Assembly: GCA_024734495.1 (NCBI GenBank)
Contig: JALMQS010000225.1
Span: 13,359,573-13,423,572 of the forward strand
DNA: 64,000 nucleotides
Reading direction: 5' to 3'
Source: Forficula auricularia
Lineage: Eukaryota; Arthropoda; Insecta; Dermaptera; Forficulidae
The notes beneath the pieces were generated by a model that did no database searches, was not told the DNA's origin, and saw only the letters and a list, made by a program, of their open reading frames with translations. Positions within the stretch are counted from its first letter, which is position 1; the number at the start of each line of letters is the position of its first letter. The translations under genes and the position numbers were made by a program. Below, in pieces: positions 31,601-44,764 of the stretch.

Positions 31601-34600
31601 ATAGGTATTTTTCCTTTATTTTGATGCACAATGAATAGAAAAATCATGAAATAAATCTTAGGACAAGGAAAAATTTTTTTGTCGACCTGTGTTATTATTA
31701 TTATTATTATTATATCCATTGCCCGAAACATCTTTAATAGTCACCCATTTTGGTTGATTTTGACCAGCAGGCAATAGAGGTTGTCGACGCCTATTCTACA
31801 ATACATATAATATTATTTGAAAATAGATTTCCATTTGTGAATATTTGAATAGAAGTGGCTGTGTGTGTGGGAATATGCATGCATCCGTCGATATGTCTAT
31901 TGATCAGCCATTTCTTTTTTTAGTACCTATAGTGGCAAATCACCCCCCACAATCTATAATGTAATGCATTAGTACTGATATGATTGCAAAGCACTTTTCG
32001 CAACTTTTTCAATAAAAGAAATGGGTGTTTTTTGTTTGTTTTTTTGGGCCCAGAGGGTCGATCTGTTCGACAACGCGATTGGCGGTGGCTGAACGGCGAG
32101 GGATGCAATTGCCGCCGTCACGCATTCCAGCCCCTGCGAGGGGCCGGTCCCCCCTTCAACAACCACCCCCGGCACCCCCACCGCCACCTCGACCTCCACA
32201 CCTCCGGAAATAACTTCCGGTCCCCCCCGCCGCCGCCTCGAGATCATCCACGAGGATAAGCAATACCGGAAGCGGAAGAAGGAAGCTCGAAGGGCGGAGA
32301 TCGTCTCCGCCGTCACAAGACGGCTTTACTCCACCAAGAAAGAGAAACCAAGCAACCCTTCCTGTGAGACCGGTGGCAGTGGTGATGGACAAACAGACCA
32401 GGTCAGACAACTTGCCAAGGGAATTCCGTAATATTAGGATTTTGTATTCTAAACCATTGCTTCTTAAACGTTAACGATGGGTCGCGTAACTAAATTTTGG
32501 GATCGCAAAACATAAAGCGACAATGAAAAAATTATTATAATTGGACAGTGACCAAAAAATTCTGAGAGAGTTCAACTTTCCGATTTAAATATATCGCTCA
32601 TGGGCTCCAATAGTGGCATAACTCAAAAATGCAATTTTTTTGACTAAATACATATCACAACGTGAAAGGCTACGTTCTTTTAAGCAGCAATACTGGAATA
32701 TCTCTTAGTTTAATATTCAAATTGAAAGTTTTTTTGCCGAGAGTAGCAGAATTTTCATATATTGAAGGAGACAATAAAAAGAGTGTGTCTTCTGCTGGAA
32801 TTATAAATTAATTTCTGTGAATCCATTGTAATAGACTGATGAAGAGGGCAAATCCCTCGAAACTATAGTTTCGTTATAAATAAATAAAATTTATAATTCC
32901 AGCAGAAGACACACTCTTTTATTGTCTCCTTCAACAGTTTAATATTTGACTGCTAGATGAAAGAAGTGTCATCTTTTTTTTTTTTTTTTTTAATGATGTT
33001 GATGTGAAGGAGATACACCAGAAGGTGGATCCCCTAAAGAGCCTGTATGGGCTGGCCCCTCCATCGTGAAAAGAACAGAGTAGAAGGAAAAGAAGCCGGG
33101 ATCACGAGCCAATCTCAGAAACTTAGATACAATTCAATATCCAATTTACTAAGGTTTTAGGGGCTTCGAGCAGTGGTAAATTCTCCGCGCGATAAATTCG
33201 GTTAAATTTATCTCCCACTTAATTTTTATTACCAGACCCTATACTTACAGAAAAAATGTCTGGGTATAGCCGGGAATCGAACCCGAGACCTCCGGGTTGC
33301 CAGTCAGTTATTCTGACCATTGTTTAGTTTTTAGTTTTAAGAGGATGTTTTATTAGCACATAAAAAAAAAATATGTACAATTTATTACAAAGTTACTTCT
33401 AACAATCCAAAAGAAGTATAGTATTTTAACTTTAAATACAATGAAAAAGAAAAGGGCCATTTTTTAAATGGATCCCAGTAGATTTTTTTACATAATATAG
33501 TTTTTTTTAATTTTAATTTTACAATAAGTTATTTTTCTTTTGTAATTTTTACTTACATTTGTATAATTAAATTTTTTGCACGGGAAAAGGCTTTGAGAAA
33601 AAACCCGGCTATACAGTTTATTGTTGTTCCAAATAGGTTAATATATAGAATTATTTGTTACAATTTTTACTTAATTTATAATTTACAATTTAGTTAATAT
33701 AATTTATCAATTTATTCAAGTATAAGCAGAAAGAATTTAAAGGTTATTCTGACCATTACACCACGGGGGCGGACAACTATTGCATTTTCTATTTCCTTAT
33801 TAATATGGGCTGCAATACTGACTTTTCTTAGTAATGTGTTCATTGTTTGGTGGAACACCTGCACTTTCCAGGCGTCAATAGTGGCACTTTTTTGAGTTGT
33901 GCCGGTGTTGCACACATATATCGTTTTCTTTCGTGACATATTTCGTGTTATGCCAGTGTTGCAGAATATTTTTGTTTTATCTCTCTTGTTCAGTTCAAAT
34001 TGTGCCGTTTTTGCTATTAATTTATTACTATTATTACGCCTTTTATTCGTCAAATTTGAGAGTAAAAAGTGAAAATGAATGAAATGCCTTCACAGCCAGA
34101 GCCGAATGGGCTGGCGGATGACTTGGTTAATCACCCTTGGACTCGCAAACTTTGCGCATGTTGAATGATTCATGCAAAATCTGACGAACAATTTCCTTGT
34201 CGATTCCTGTCATTTGAGCAAGACCTCGGATACTCAGACGACGATTTTCGCGAATCAATTTACCAATTTTTTCGATGTTTCGGCACAACTCAAAAAATTT
34301 CAAAAAAAGCAGTGCAATAGTGGCACAACTCAAAACTATGACAAAAAAAAACCAGTATGGAGGGGGAACTAATAAACTAAATTTATCAAATTATTAAACT
34401 GAACCCTTGAGGAAGGTCATAAGTGTATACCTATTTTTTATTTATATACCTAAATCTTTATCTCATCAATTAAGAGCATGGTTTACGATCATAAAATCTT
34501 TAAACGCATTTATCTCAAAACTTGATTTTTTTGAGTTGTGCCACTATTGCAGCCCACGAACGATATTAAGCTGACCAATTACTTTTGGAGAGATGGTTTT

Positions 34601-37600
34601 TTTATCTCTGTGTAATCGGAGTATTAATACAAATATAAATAATTCGAAACAACTATTTAAATATCTTTATCGTCAATGTGAAAAATTACCTAAAGAAGCC
34701 CAATCCTATTACAAATTCACCATAAAACAGAGTTACAAACAACATCTGGATGAAACTGATACAGCTCGAATCAAGCAAATAATTAACAGATCATTAGAGG
34801 ATGCAGATTGGATTTTAAAAAAATATACTAAAAGTAACTAAAATGAATATCGTAGTAGAAGAAAAATTTCCTGAGCAACCAGAACAATTTTGGAATGGTT
34901 TATCTATATGGCATGATAATCCACATCTTCTTAATAAACGAATTGCAGGACAAACAATTATATTTTCTGGGAAAGTCGCGGATGAAATCTCTTTTGAAGG
35001 ACTTTTGCATGAAATTCAGAGTTTTATTTCTGTAAATAATACAAGAAATATTTCCAAAGAAGATCTTTCAAATTTTCCTAAAAATATTATTCTTCCTTTT
35101 GAAAAAAATATATTTGACTTAGAAAATAATGATAATTATTGTACATTAAAGCAATTATTATATAAAAAAAGTGATATTCTTCCAGAGATCGAATTATGTT
35201 ACATAGACAAAAAATCTTTACTAATCACTTTTTCAAATTTACAAAGTAAATTAACATATTCTTTAAAATTAAATGATGGATATATTGTTCTCCATTCATC
35301 TCGTTTAAACTCTGAATCAGAAGCATGGCTGACAAATAAATTTTTTCCAAAGATAATGGCTGGATGCTCTCTGCTCGGCAGCAAAAATTATTTCTTCTTA
35401 GTATAATATTTATTTAAAAAATTATTTATTTATTTCCAATTCCGATTATTATTATGATGAAAATAGATCTATTTGATGTTTTTGTAAATATACTTTATAT
35501 ATTCATTCATTATTTTTATATATAATATGTAAATTAAATAATTATTTTATTATAGATATATATTCGCACTCTCAGTCACAACGGACCTCTCCTCTCATAA
35601 AAGGGCGAGTAAGCGCGAATGGGCATAGACCCATTGCAAGTTAGAAATCCAGCCAAATAGACGTACAGTTTCGAGGCAAACCTATGCTGTAATCTACAAG
35701 GACGTTTAAGAACTAAGTTTGGACCACACTGTCTAGTTAGTTTTATCAGTGAAAATGAGATTTGTATGTTGGTCCACTCTTGCTTTTGAACGCCTCATAT
35801 ATAATTAATATAAATACAAATCTTTTATAAAACAATCTTTAAACGTTTAATTAAACCCAAACGTTTAGGGAGAATTTCTGTCTTTATCAATGAAAAATTT
35901 TAAATTAAAAAAAGAGGAAAGAAAAAAGTTGCTTTTTCTAGGCTCTATCTAAAAGAAGCATCAAAGAAATTAAATATTTTGAATATAGAATATATTGAAT
36001 ATAATTAATAATTAAATATATATTTACATTTTCTAAGAAAATCGCAAGAGAGTGTCATCTATTAGATCCGAGTTGGAATAGATTATTTTTAATTGTATGT
36101 CAGAAAAGTTGTTTTTTACCCCCTTGGGTATGAGAGTTGCTAGTGCTAGAGACAGCACTCCGGGCCATTTGACTACAGGGTGCTGTTACTGGCATTTGAG
36201 TTCGATTCCCGAAGGGATGAAAACAACTTTTCTGACATATAATTAAAAATAATCCATTACATCTTTTGCGATTTTCTTAGACAAAAAAAACGTCTGTTTA
36301 CATAATATGTATAATTGTATATATAATAGGGTTTTACTAGCCCCTCTCCCTTGAGAAAATTTCTGAGGATGCCCATGTATGTCTCTATTTCAATTACGCC
36401 TGGAAGCTAAAAGAGAAATCTTACAAAAATCAGCAAATTTGGCAAAAAGTTTAAAAGTCGCGTATTCTGGTTGCAGGTGGTTGCAGCTCCTACAGACGAA
36501 CCCGACGAATTGAAATTATGTTCCAATGCAAGAGCAAGACTTCAAGAAATAGGACGAAAAGTAAGAAGCAAAATTGAAACAAATCACCTTATGGTAAAAT
36601 AAAAGAATTGTAGGGGAGCCTAACTAACCCTTCTCAAAGTGTCAGGACCCCGACACTACATTACATGATATAGAATATGACCTACCATATATGAGTTTTT
36701 TTACTCTATTTTCACTGTACATTACACTCCTGGAGTTTGGTCCTTTCCCCTGACTCAACCTGTATAATATGCATCAACTCAATTCAATGATCTGATTTGT
36801 TTTGACTTTACTCGTATCTTTTACCACATCAATTAGAAATCGAAACGTCGTGAAAATGTTATTTAATTTTCTAATTTCTTGTTAAATTAAATTGAAAGTT
36901 TTTTTTTGAAAAATACATTTTTAAATTTTCATAAGAGACTATAGAGAGTGCTTTGCTTCATCAGTCTATTACAATTGATTCACAGGAATAGATGTGATTC
37001 ACAGGAATTGATGCGTATCAATTGTAATAGACTGATGAAGAGGGCAAAGCACTCGAAACTATAGTCTCGTTATAAATAAATTTAAAAATGTATTTTTTCC
37101 AGGAGAAGACACACTCTTTTATTGTCTCCTTTAATTTGGTTAAATTATCACATATCTTATAAGATATAGTCTATAGACTACTACAAAGACTCAATAAGAA
37201 ACAACATCGAGATGCTATTTTATTCATACTCACTCACACAAAGCCTTTCGCCCTGCCCCATATCGTCAGTTCGAATCTGTGTCCAGTAGTAGGGTTTTTT
37301 ACTAAAAATTTTCCGTAGCGTTGGGACAAATTTCTAAGACCATTATATATATGACCTTAAAGAGTAAATCACGTGGATAAATATTTAAATACATGGCGGA
37401 AGTTTCACGTCCTGCGACCCGTACAGCAATTTTTTTGAAAATATTATTTTGTCCACGTTGTTTTTTTACTTTATCCAATGCGAAGCATGGGAGAAAGTAT
37501 TGGAATCACTCTCGCGGCAAGCGCGACTTCAAAGGGTCCTCAGGTAAAGACTACGGAACCCATAGACTCAATTAAGGTCACAAATTGAAATATTCAATGA

Positions 37601-40600
37601 GATTGAATTTTAGCACGTGACAGTTTTGCCAAAAATTACCTGGAATCTCGTCGAGAGGCCAAAAAAGTGCCATTTTTTTTTGGAAGTGCGTGGGGATGGA
37701 TGGATGGATGTATGTGATGGATGGATGTGTGTGTGTGTGTGTGTGTGTGTTATCGTTTTTTCGTCCACGATTTTTTCCACACCGTTGCACCGATTGAAAT
37801 GAAATTGAAAACCGTACCATTAGTTTAACAAAATGAAGCGCTGATTAGTTTTTGGTACATATCGGCCCACAAACATTAGTACTTTATTTCAGTACTTTTT
37901 TAGTTTTTTCTAAATATCTTGAAAATGACTTAACCAATTTTGATGAAATTTAATATCCTAATTAAGTACCTTGGGAACCACAAAAAAGGTTAAATAAAGT
38001 TTTTAGTAAAATTATATTTTAAAGTACTTTACTCAAGAACATATTAATATTTCAAATGAATTTGGATAAAAGTTTAGCAACGATCCGTTGCAGGTTTATT
38101 TTATTTTTATTTAGAGGAGGTGGGGAAAATCCTTCGTGGACGAAGTGCCGGACTCCTACCGACTAAAAATCCCACTTCATGGGACATGGGCCATGTATTC
38201 ATCCTCTCCAGAACCGCCTCATAAGGCATACCTTCAGAGAGGAAGGCCATCTGCAGGCTTCAAACCTTGTTTGCTAATATGTTTTTGCACATTTGGGCCA
38301 CCGTTGCCCATTTTCTTTCGTTTGTCCACGTAGTTTCGAATCTTCAATTCTTGTCTGCATTTAAAGTATTTATAAAAAGAACTACGATTACTTGTTTTTT
38401 TTCACTTTCAAACTAAGCGCTTACCCTCAATTATTATTTATTTCTGCACGGAATAAATATACCTATCTCGTATTCTAATTAACTGTTTCTCGATCGCTAG
38501 CAAAAACATAATTATTTTTTTAGATATTGTTCGTGCCAGTACTGAATACTAATCAGCCCCTGGAAACGTTTTTTTTTATTATTATTAGTATTATTATTAT
38601 TCCAGCCGCCATGGAAATGCAATCTTTAAATTAGTTTTAAACTTGTTGGCTTACTTTCTTTATCCATCTTTTGCAATTAATATAAAATCTCTCTGAAGGT
38701 TAAAAAAAGGAACATGACAAGCTAATGAGATTCGAATTCTATTCTACGCCAACAAAAAACAAAAATTATTTTCGAAATATTCGCACATTAAATAGATTGC
38801 AGGGTTGAAATTTGATTAAGAAATCTATTCGTTATGAAAACTGAAAATTTTTCTAATTTTGTTAATAAAATATTTTAATAAATATGTAATATGGTGCAAT
38901 AACTTAAAATCAAGTTTGAAGAAAAGGGGAATTATTAAATGATTGGATTGGAGTAGAAGGTAATAATGGAGGGGAGTAGCTTTAAAAATGGGATCGATAG
39001 AAACAGAAAGTGGCCTATTAAATACAAGCGAGCTTGTTTTACAAATTTTGTAAAAAAAAAAATCAATTGTTTTTCTTCTAAGCTCTAGGTTCCTGTCGTC
39101 GTTTAAGCCTGCAAACTAGATTCGTTTTAAAATCTAAATAATTAAAATTTATGAAGGCCATCAAAAATTAAAATTAAATTGAAAGTTTTTGTGCCGAGAG
39201 CAGCAGAAATTTTTATATATTGAAGGAGACAATAAAAAGAGTGTTATTTAAACTAAATAAATAAATAAAATTTATAATTCCAGCAGAAGACACACTCTTT
39301 TTATTGTCTCCTTCAAAAATTAAAAATAGAAAATAAAGAATAAAATTTTTGATAGCCAGCCGGGATAGGATTTCGGGCCATGGACGCAAAATCTAAAAAA
39401 GCGGGCCCCTTATTATGGAATAAGTATGTGTTTTTATACAGTTAATGTATGTGCAAGTTCTTCTAGCGTTTGGCACGAATCTTAGTCTGATAATGCTTTC
39501 AATTCCAGCGTCTTCGTACACATTCGGCCTTCTGGGACGTTCTCTTTATCTTCGATGCGAATTCACCTCTTAAACTTTTGAAACCACTCATATCTACGTC
39601 AACCTCTTTTCACTTCAAAGCAGCCTCACCATATGCTTCTCCAAGCAATCGATGCGCCTCACCTGCAGATTTTTTCAAATTTGAAGAAGTAAATCAAAAA
39701 CCTCCCGCAAATGACGCTTATTCGGTTCAAAACTCGACATTATCGCACACAAAAAATATAATATACTGATGAAAAATTCACTAAGATTTCAAGGTTATTT
39801 TGTTAACAAATATACAACCTTATTTAAATATTTTGTTTATTGGGCCCTCCGAGGAACGGGCCGCCTCTTACAAAGATAAAGTTACACCTTCAGCTTACAA
39901 TATAAAGTTCATTCCACCTTCAGCTTCAGAACAAACAAATTCAGATTTCAGAGCGGGTGGATGAGAGAGCCAGGATTAATCCTGACTCACATTTCACATT
40001 TCTTTTTTTTTTTTTGTATTTACAATTAATAATCATACGCCACCCGCTCTATATGTTCTTCTGCTGAAAGTGTAAAAATTGAGGAGAGATCCCCTACATC
40101 GCCCTATATGTCAAATTGTTTATTGTTTTTTGGCGACATACCCAGGGCGATGAGGGGCCCCACCGCTTTATGCCACCACACTCCCTTCCACGAGAGTGTG
40201 ATGGCCTCGACCCTGACCGAGCCCGCCCCGACGCCAAATCGCTCCGCAATATTGTCCACCAGAGCTGGGAGTTGCCCCTATATTTTTCTATTTTGTCTCG
40301 GTGGGGCGCGCACTCCAAGTCCTGCAAGCGTAAAAGTTTTAATTCTGACAATTTTAATCATAACTTACTGATGGGACCAACTTTGTCAAACGGCGGAGAC
40401 TTTATTTGTTACGCCTTATATTTTTAAATTTTAATCGTTCTGCGCTCAATTTGCGCCCGGGCTTAATCCGGTCTTGCTCGTGTGCGTGTCATGTTTCTTT
40501 TTCCATGTATTTCCTATATGAGACATCAGGTTTGTTTTTTTCTCCATAAATAAATCAACAAATTGATAACGATTCCGGATAACTATCTAATCAAATGACA

Positions 40601-43600
40601 ATGAATAGAAAAATCCTAATCTAAACACTAAACTGACAAACGGGCAGGTGTGGGTGTGGGTGGAATCTCCGTCCAACATATAGTATAGTAATATCGTAGA
40701 TCTCGTTTGGACAAGCCAGGCAGGCTCCTCTATCTCCACTTCCACTTGCATTTATTATTCTCTTATCATCTCAACCTTTCAACTTGCCAGTTCACAATCA
40801 TTATACAAATATTCAATGGAATTCGTACTTTTGTTTAAAGCAAAATAAAAGTGTTTATCATATGAGTTTCTCTTTAAATAATCTATGCAACACTGCGGGT
40901 TAGGATAATTTTAAGAATAAACTGTATAAATTGTGTCAAGTGGTAGAAAAAGAATTTTGAAATCACAAAACTTCAGGTAAGAATTTAACACTCACTTATC
41001 AGGCGAAACATACATTCCTACGCAGAAACTTATTCTGCTTATTGAAGCTTTCGTTGGTCAGATCTCTTCATTAAAACTATTAGATCTTCACCTTGGGAAG
41101 TGCCCTCCCCCTTACAAGACTCATTGAACACCCCCCCCCCTTCTAGAAAAATACACAGTTTCATTGAATCACGTATGTATTTCTCATTAAATTATTTCGC
41201 TACTTGCAAAATCTGTCAATTCTACTAATAGTCCAGGCAAAATACGTGAAAAATGGCATAAACAGGAAATCATTCTCGGTAAAGATTTTATTGCTAGAAT
41301 ACCTTTATTGGTACTCCAATATTACTACACTAAGTTTTCCCCCAAATCTGTGGTGTAGAAATTTTCTACGCGCCGTCAAAATGAGAAAATTTCGAGTTTT
41401 TCAGTTTTTCGAATAACTCTAAAACGGCTTATCAAATCAAAAAGATATTCATTAGATAAATTAAAGCTCTTTAAATTACGCGTAAAATGATAACAATTTC
41501 ATCTATTTAGGTTCAGTAGAACCGGTACTAGCGCCTGTCAAAAAACAGCCCCGGGATCACTTTTGAATATCCCTAAAACTCGTACTTTTTTCGATTTTCC
41601 CCATTTTGACCATGAAGGAGCACGTTTTCGACAAAGACGACTCTATACATTTTTAAACTAGATTAAATTTGCTACAATTTAAACAAAGTTTCATCTTAAT
41701 TGGATAATGGTAACCCGTGCCGCAATGAGGTTGAAGTTTGCAGTTTTTTGCAAAAAATCGCAGTTTTTCCTTCATAAAATGAAAACCACTCATTCTAGAA
41801 ACTTGATTTCTATCTCATTCTCTAGAAATTTTGTTGACTTGAACGTTTACTGGACCACTTTTTTAATAAAACTCTTAGATTTATAGATATCCAGTATTTT
41901 CCATGACGCTTTGAGGATTCGGATCATATCCTGTCCGGAAAATGTAGGATATCTATAAATCTAAGAGTTTTATTAAAAAAGTGGTCCAAGTAAACGTTCA
42001 AGTCAACAAAATTTCCTAGACAATGATATAAGAATCAAGTTTCTAGGATGAGTGGTTTTCATTTAATGGAAGGAAAAACTGCGATTTTTTGCCAAAATTT
42101 CAACCTCATTGCGGCACAAGTAACCATTATACAATTAAGATGAAACATTCTTTAAATTCTTTCTTGAAATTGTAGCAAATTTAATCTAGTTTAAAAATGT
42201 ATAGAATGATCTTTGCCGAAAACGTGCTCCTTCATGGTCAAAATGTGTAAAAATCGTAAAAAGTACGAGTTTTAGGGATATTCAAAAGGGATTCCTGAGC
42301 CGGCTTTTTGACAGGCGCAACTACCGGTTCTACTGAACTGAAACAATGACAAATTGATATCACTATTACGTAATTTAAAGAGCCTATAATTCATCTAATA
42401 GATATCTTCTTGATTTGATAAAGGCCATTTTAGAGTTATTTAAGAAAAACTGTAATAAACTCTCGAACATTTTTCATCATTTTGAGGCGCGTAGAAAAAT
42501 TTCCACAACACAGATTTCGGAGGAAAACTTGAGAGTAGTAATATTAGAGTACCAATAAAGGTATTCCACCAATAAAATCTTTACCACGTAAATTCTTCAG
42601 GAGAAACCGAGCAGGGGTTCCCAACCTTTATAGTACTTACCTGTACGTTGTAAAATTTGATGCCGTACCGGTAGACCAAAAATTTTGAAATGGGGAATGA
42701 ACTGCAAGAGAACATATTTAATAAGACAGTATTTGGATATATTTTTATTTAAACATATATAAAAGTATAATCATTTAAAAAATATATACTAGTGAAAGCT
42801 GGAGCCTGTTTATTATTAACCAAAAGTTAGTATCAAGGTTCATTGTTTGTCAGTTCTACAAGCAGGCAGAAAGATCGTGATTCGCTGTCCAGCAAAGCTC
42901 TATATTTGCTTTTCATCGCAGTCATTGCACAAAATTCTTGCATATTGCACGGGGCAAATATGTGGTCGCAAATGGCATTAAAAATTTTACATGTTTGGCA
43001 AGAAATCTTCTGGGTATTCTTTACGAATAGATAGCCTAAAAGTGAATAAGTTGAAGCTCTGGAAGCTTAATTTCAATCCACTGTCAGTCACTGCTAAGGT
43101 CTATAAAAGACTCTTTTGCAATCACATCGTCCATGGAACCCCCCGATATGAATGCGAAAGGATTTGGAATCCACTTTTGAGCTGTAAGATCTTCACGAAA
43201 ATAATTTTGAAATATTCAATAGTTGATGTTGAATGTCTGAAAGATATGCTAGTCTTCACATCTATTGCTCATCAATCAAATTATCCCCGTTTAAATATTT
43301 TGAATTGGTCAAAAACATACAAATTTCATCACTTAACTCAATCAATCGACTGAGAATTTTACCAAATGACAACCACTGTATTTCGGTGTGAAGTAAAAGT
43401 GTGGCATGGGCACTTCCCATTATTCACCATACAAAATCGAAAATAAGCCTTGAATTGAGTGCTCGAGATTTGATAAAATTAACCATCTTTACTGACTTCT
43501 CATCTAAAGCCTCTTTTAAAGTCACTGGGATATTTTTGGTAAAGTCCGAAAGCTTCGCAGTGAATGATGCGTGCGTAAACTTGCATTTTGGTGCCACTTC

Positions 43601-44707
43601 TTTAATTTTGATTACCACGACTGATAATTTTCCAATCATCGAACGAGCACCATCGGTACCAACTCCAACACATTTGAGCCAACTTATGTGATTTTAAATG
43701 AAATAATAATTAATTATTTTAAATATTTCTTGCAAAGTTGTACTTGCAGTTAATGGTTTGCAAAATAATATAGTTCTTCTTCTTGTATTTCATTGTTGAA
43801 ATCAAACCGAATATATACAAGTAGTTGTACCAAATTGGAAATATCGGTACTTTCATCCAGTCGGAGGAATCAAATTGGCTACCTTTTTTAAATCTTTGGA
43901 TTAAAATATCTTCAACCTGTGATGCCATCTCATCCTATTCGCATTATGACAGTCGGTATTATTGGATAACGAGCTTTTCGGGCGTGCCGTCGGCACCGCC
44001 GCTCGAAGCTTTCGGCCCTCCCGAGCTGGTGCCCTGACGGGCAGCGTCTCGGGATCCAAAAATTTTATTCCTCTTAAAAAACCATACTCCTAATGTATAC
44101 CCGTAAACTACCGAAAATACATCGTCTCTTAAAAGTTTCGCCTCTTTAATTTTTGAGTGGCGCGGGGGGGGTAGGAATAATTATGAATATATTTAAATTT
44201 CATTTTTCTTTTCAAAACAAAAATAATGAAATGATTTATGAACTGCAAAAAATTCGCAGGCTGAATCATGGAAATTTATCTATGGAGCCAATCGTGAACA
44301 TCTGGAGCTCAAAGCCCAGAATGTACCGACAGCACTCCAGCCCCCTGTCGGCATAGAGCATTACATGTTTCAAAGAATTATAAAAAGCAAAAAAAAAATT
44401 ATATTGGCTAAATCAATTGATAATAATAGCAATAATAGTTTTATACCTTTTAGTGTATTTAATTTGTTGCATTTAATTTTTAGAAGTCGGTTTTTATTTT
44501 TCTTAAAAATTATTTTATTATTATGTCAGAAGGGTGGTTGTTTCACCCCTTCGAACACGAATGCTTTGAAGAGTAGGCACAACTCGGGCACTTCCAACCT
44601 ATGAATGGTGAACCACATCTGACATATATATAGCACAAAGAAAAACAAAAGAGATATGTACTCTGCTTGATGCAAATAAACATACACACATACATATCGA
44701 GATGAAA

Positions 44708-44764
<57 letters not shown>

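Noticed and set aside
31969..32410. Minus-strand glycine/valine-rich ORFs
   Set aside because: They are mirrors of the GC-rich plus-strand exon; the plus-strand reading is more protein-like and splices in phase.
36561..36601. Reading exon 36477-36560 as the C-terminus of another protein (through to TAA)
   Set aside because: A good GTAAGA donor and phase match with 47106 make an internal exon more likely; a METTL15-like tail was considered but the similarity is too short.
37393..37575. 60-aa ORF beginning MAEVSRPATRTAIFLK
   Set aside because: It lies in a dispersed repeat block with no recognisable product or splice context.
39578..39769. 63-aa plus-strand ORF
   Set aside because: The minus strand encodes mariner helix-turn-helix pieces, which explains the region better.
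40094..40427. Overlapping ORFs on both strands in a GC-richer patch
   Set aside because: No frame shows a family motif; probably an old transposon relic.
42843..43353. Plus-strand ORFs of 63 and 120 aa
   Set aside because: Antisense to the hAT transposase pseudogene.
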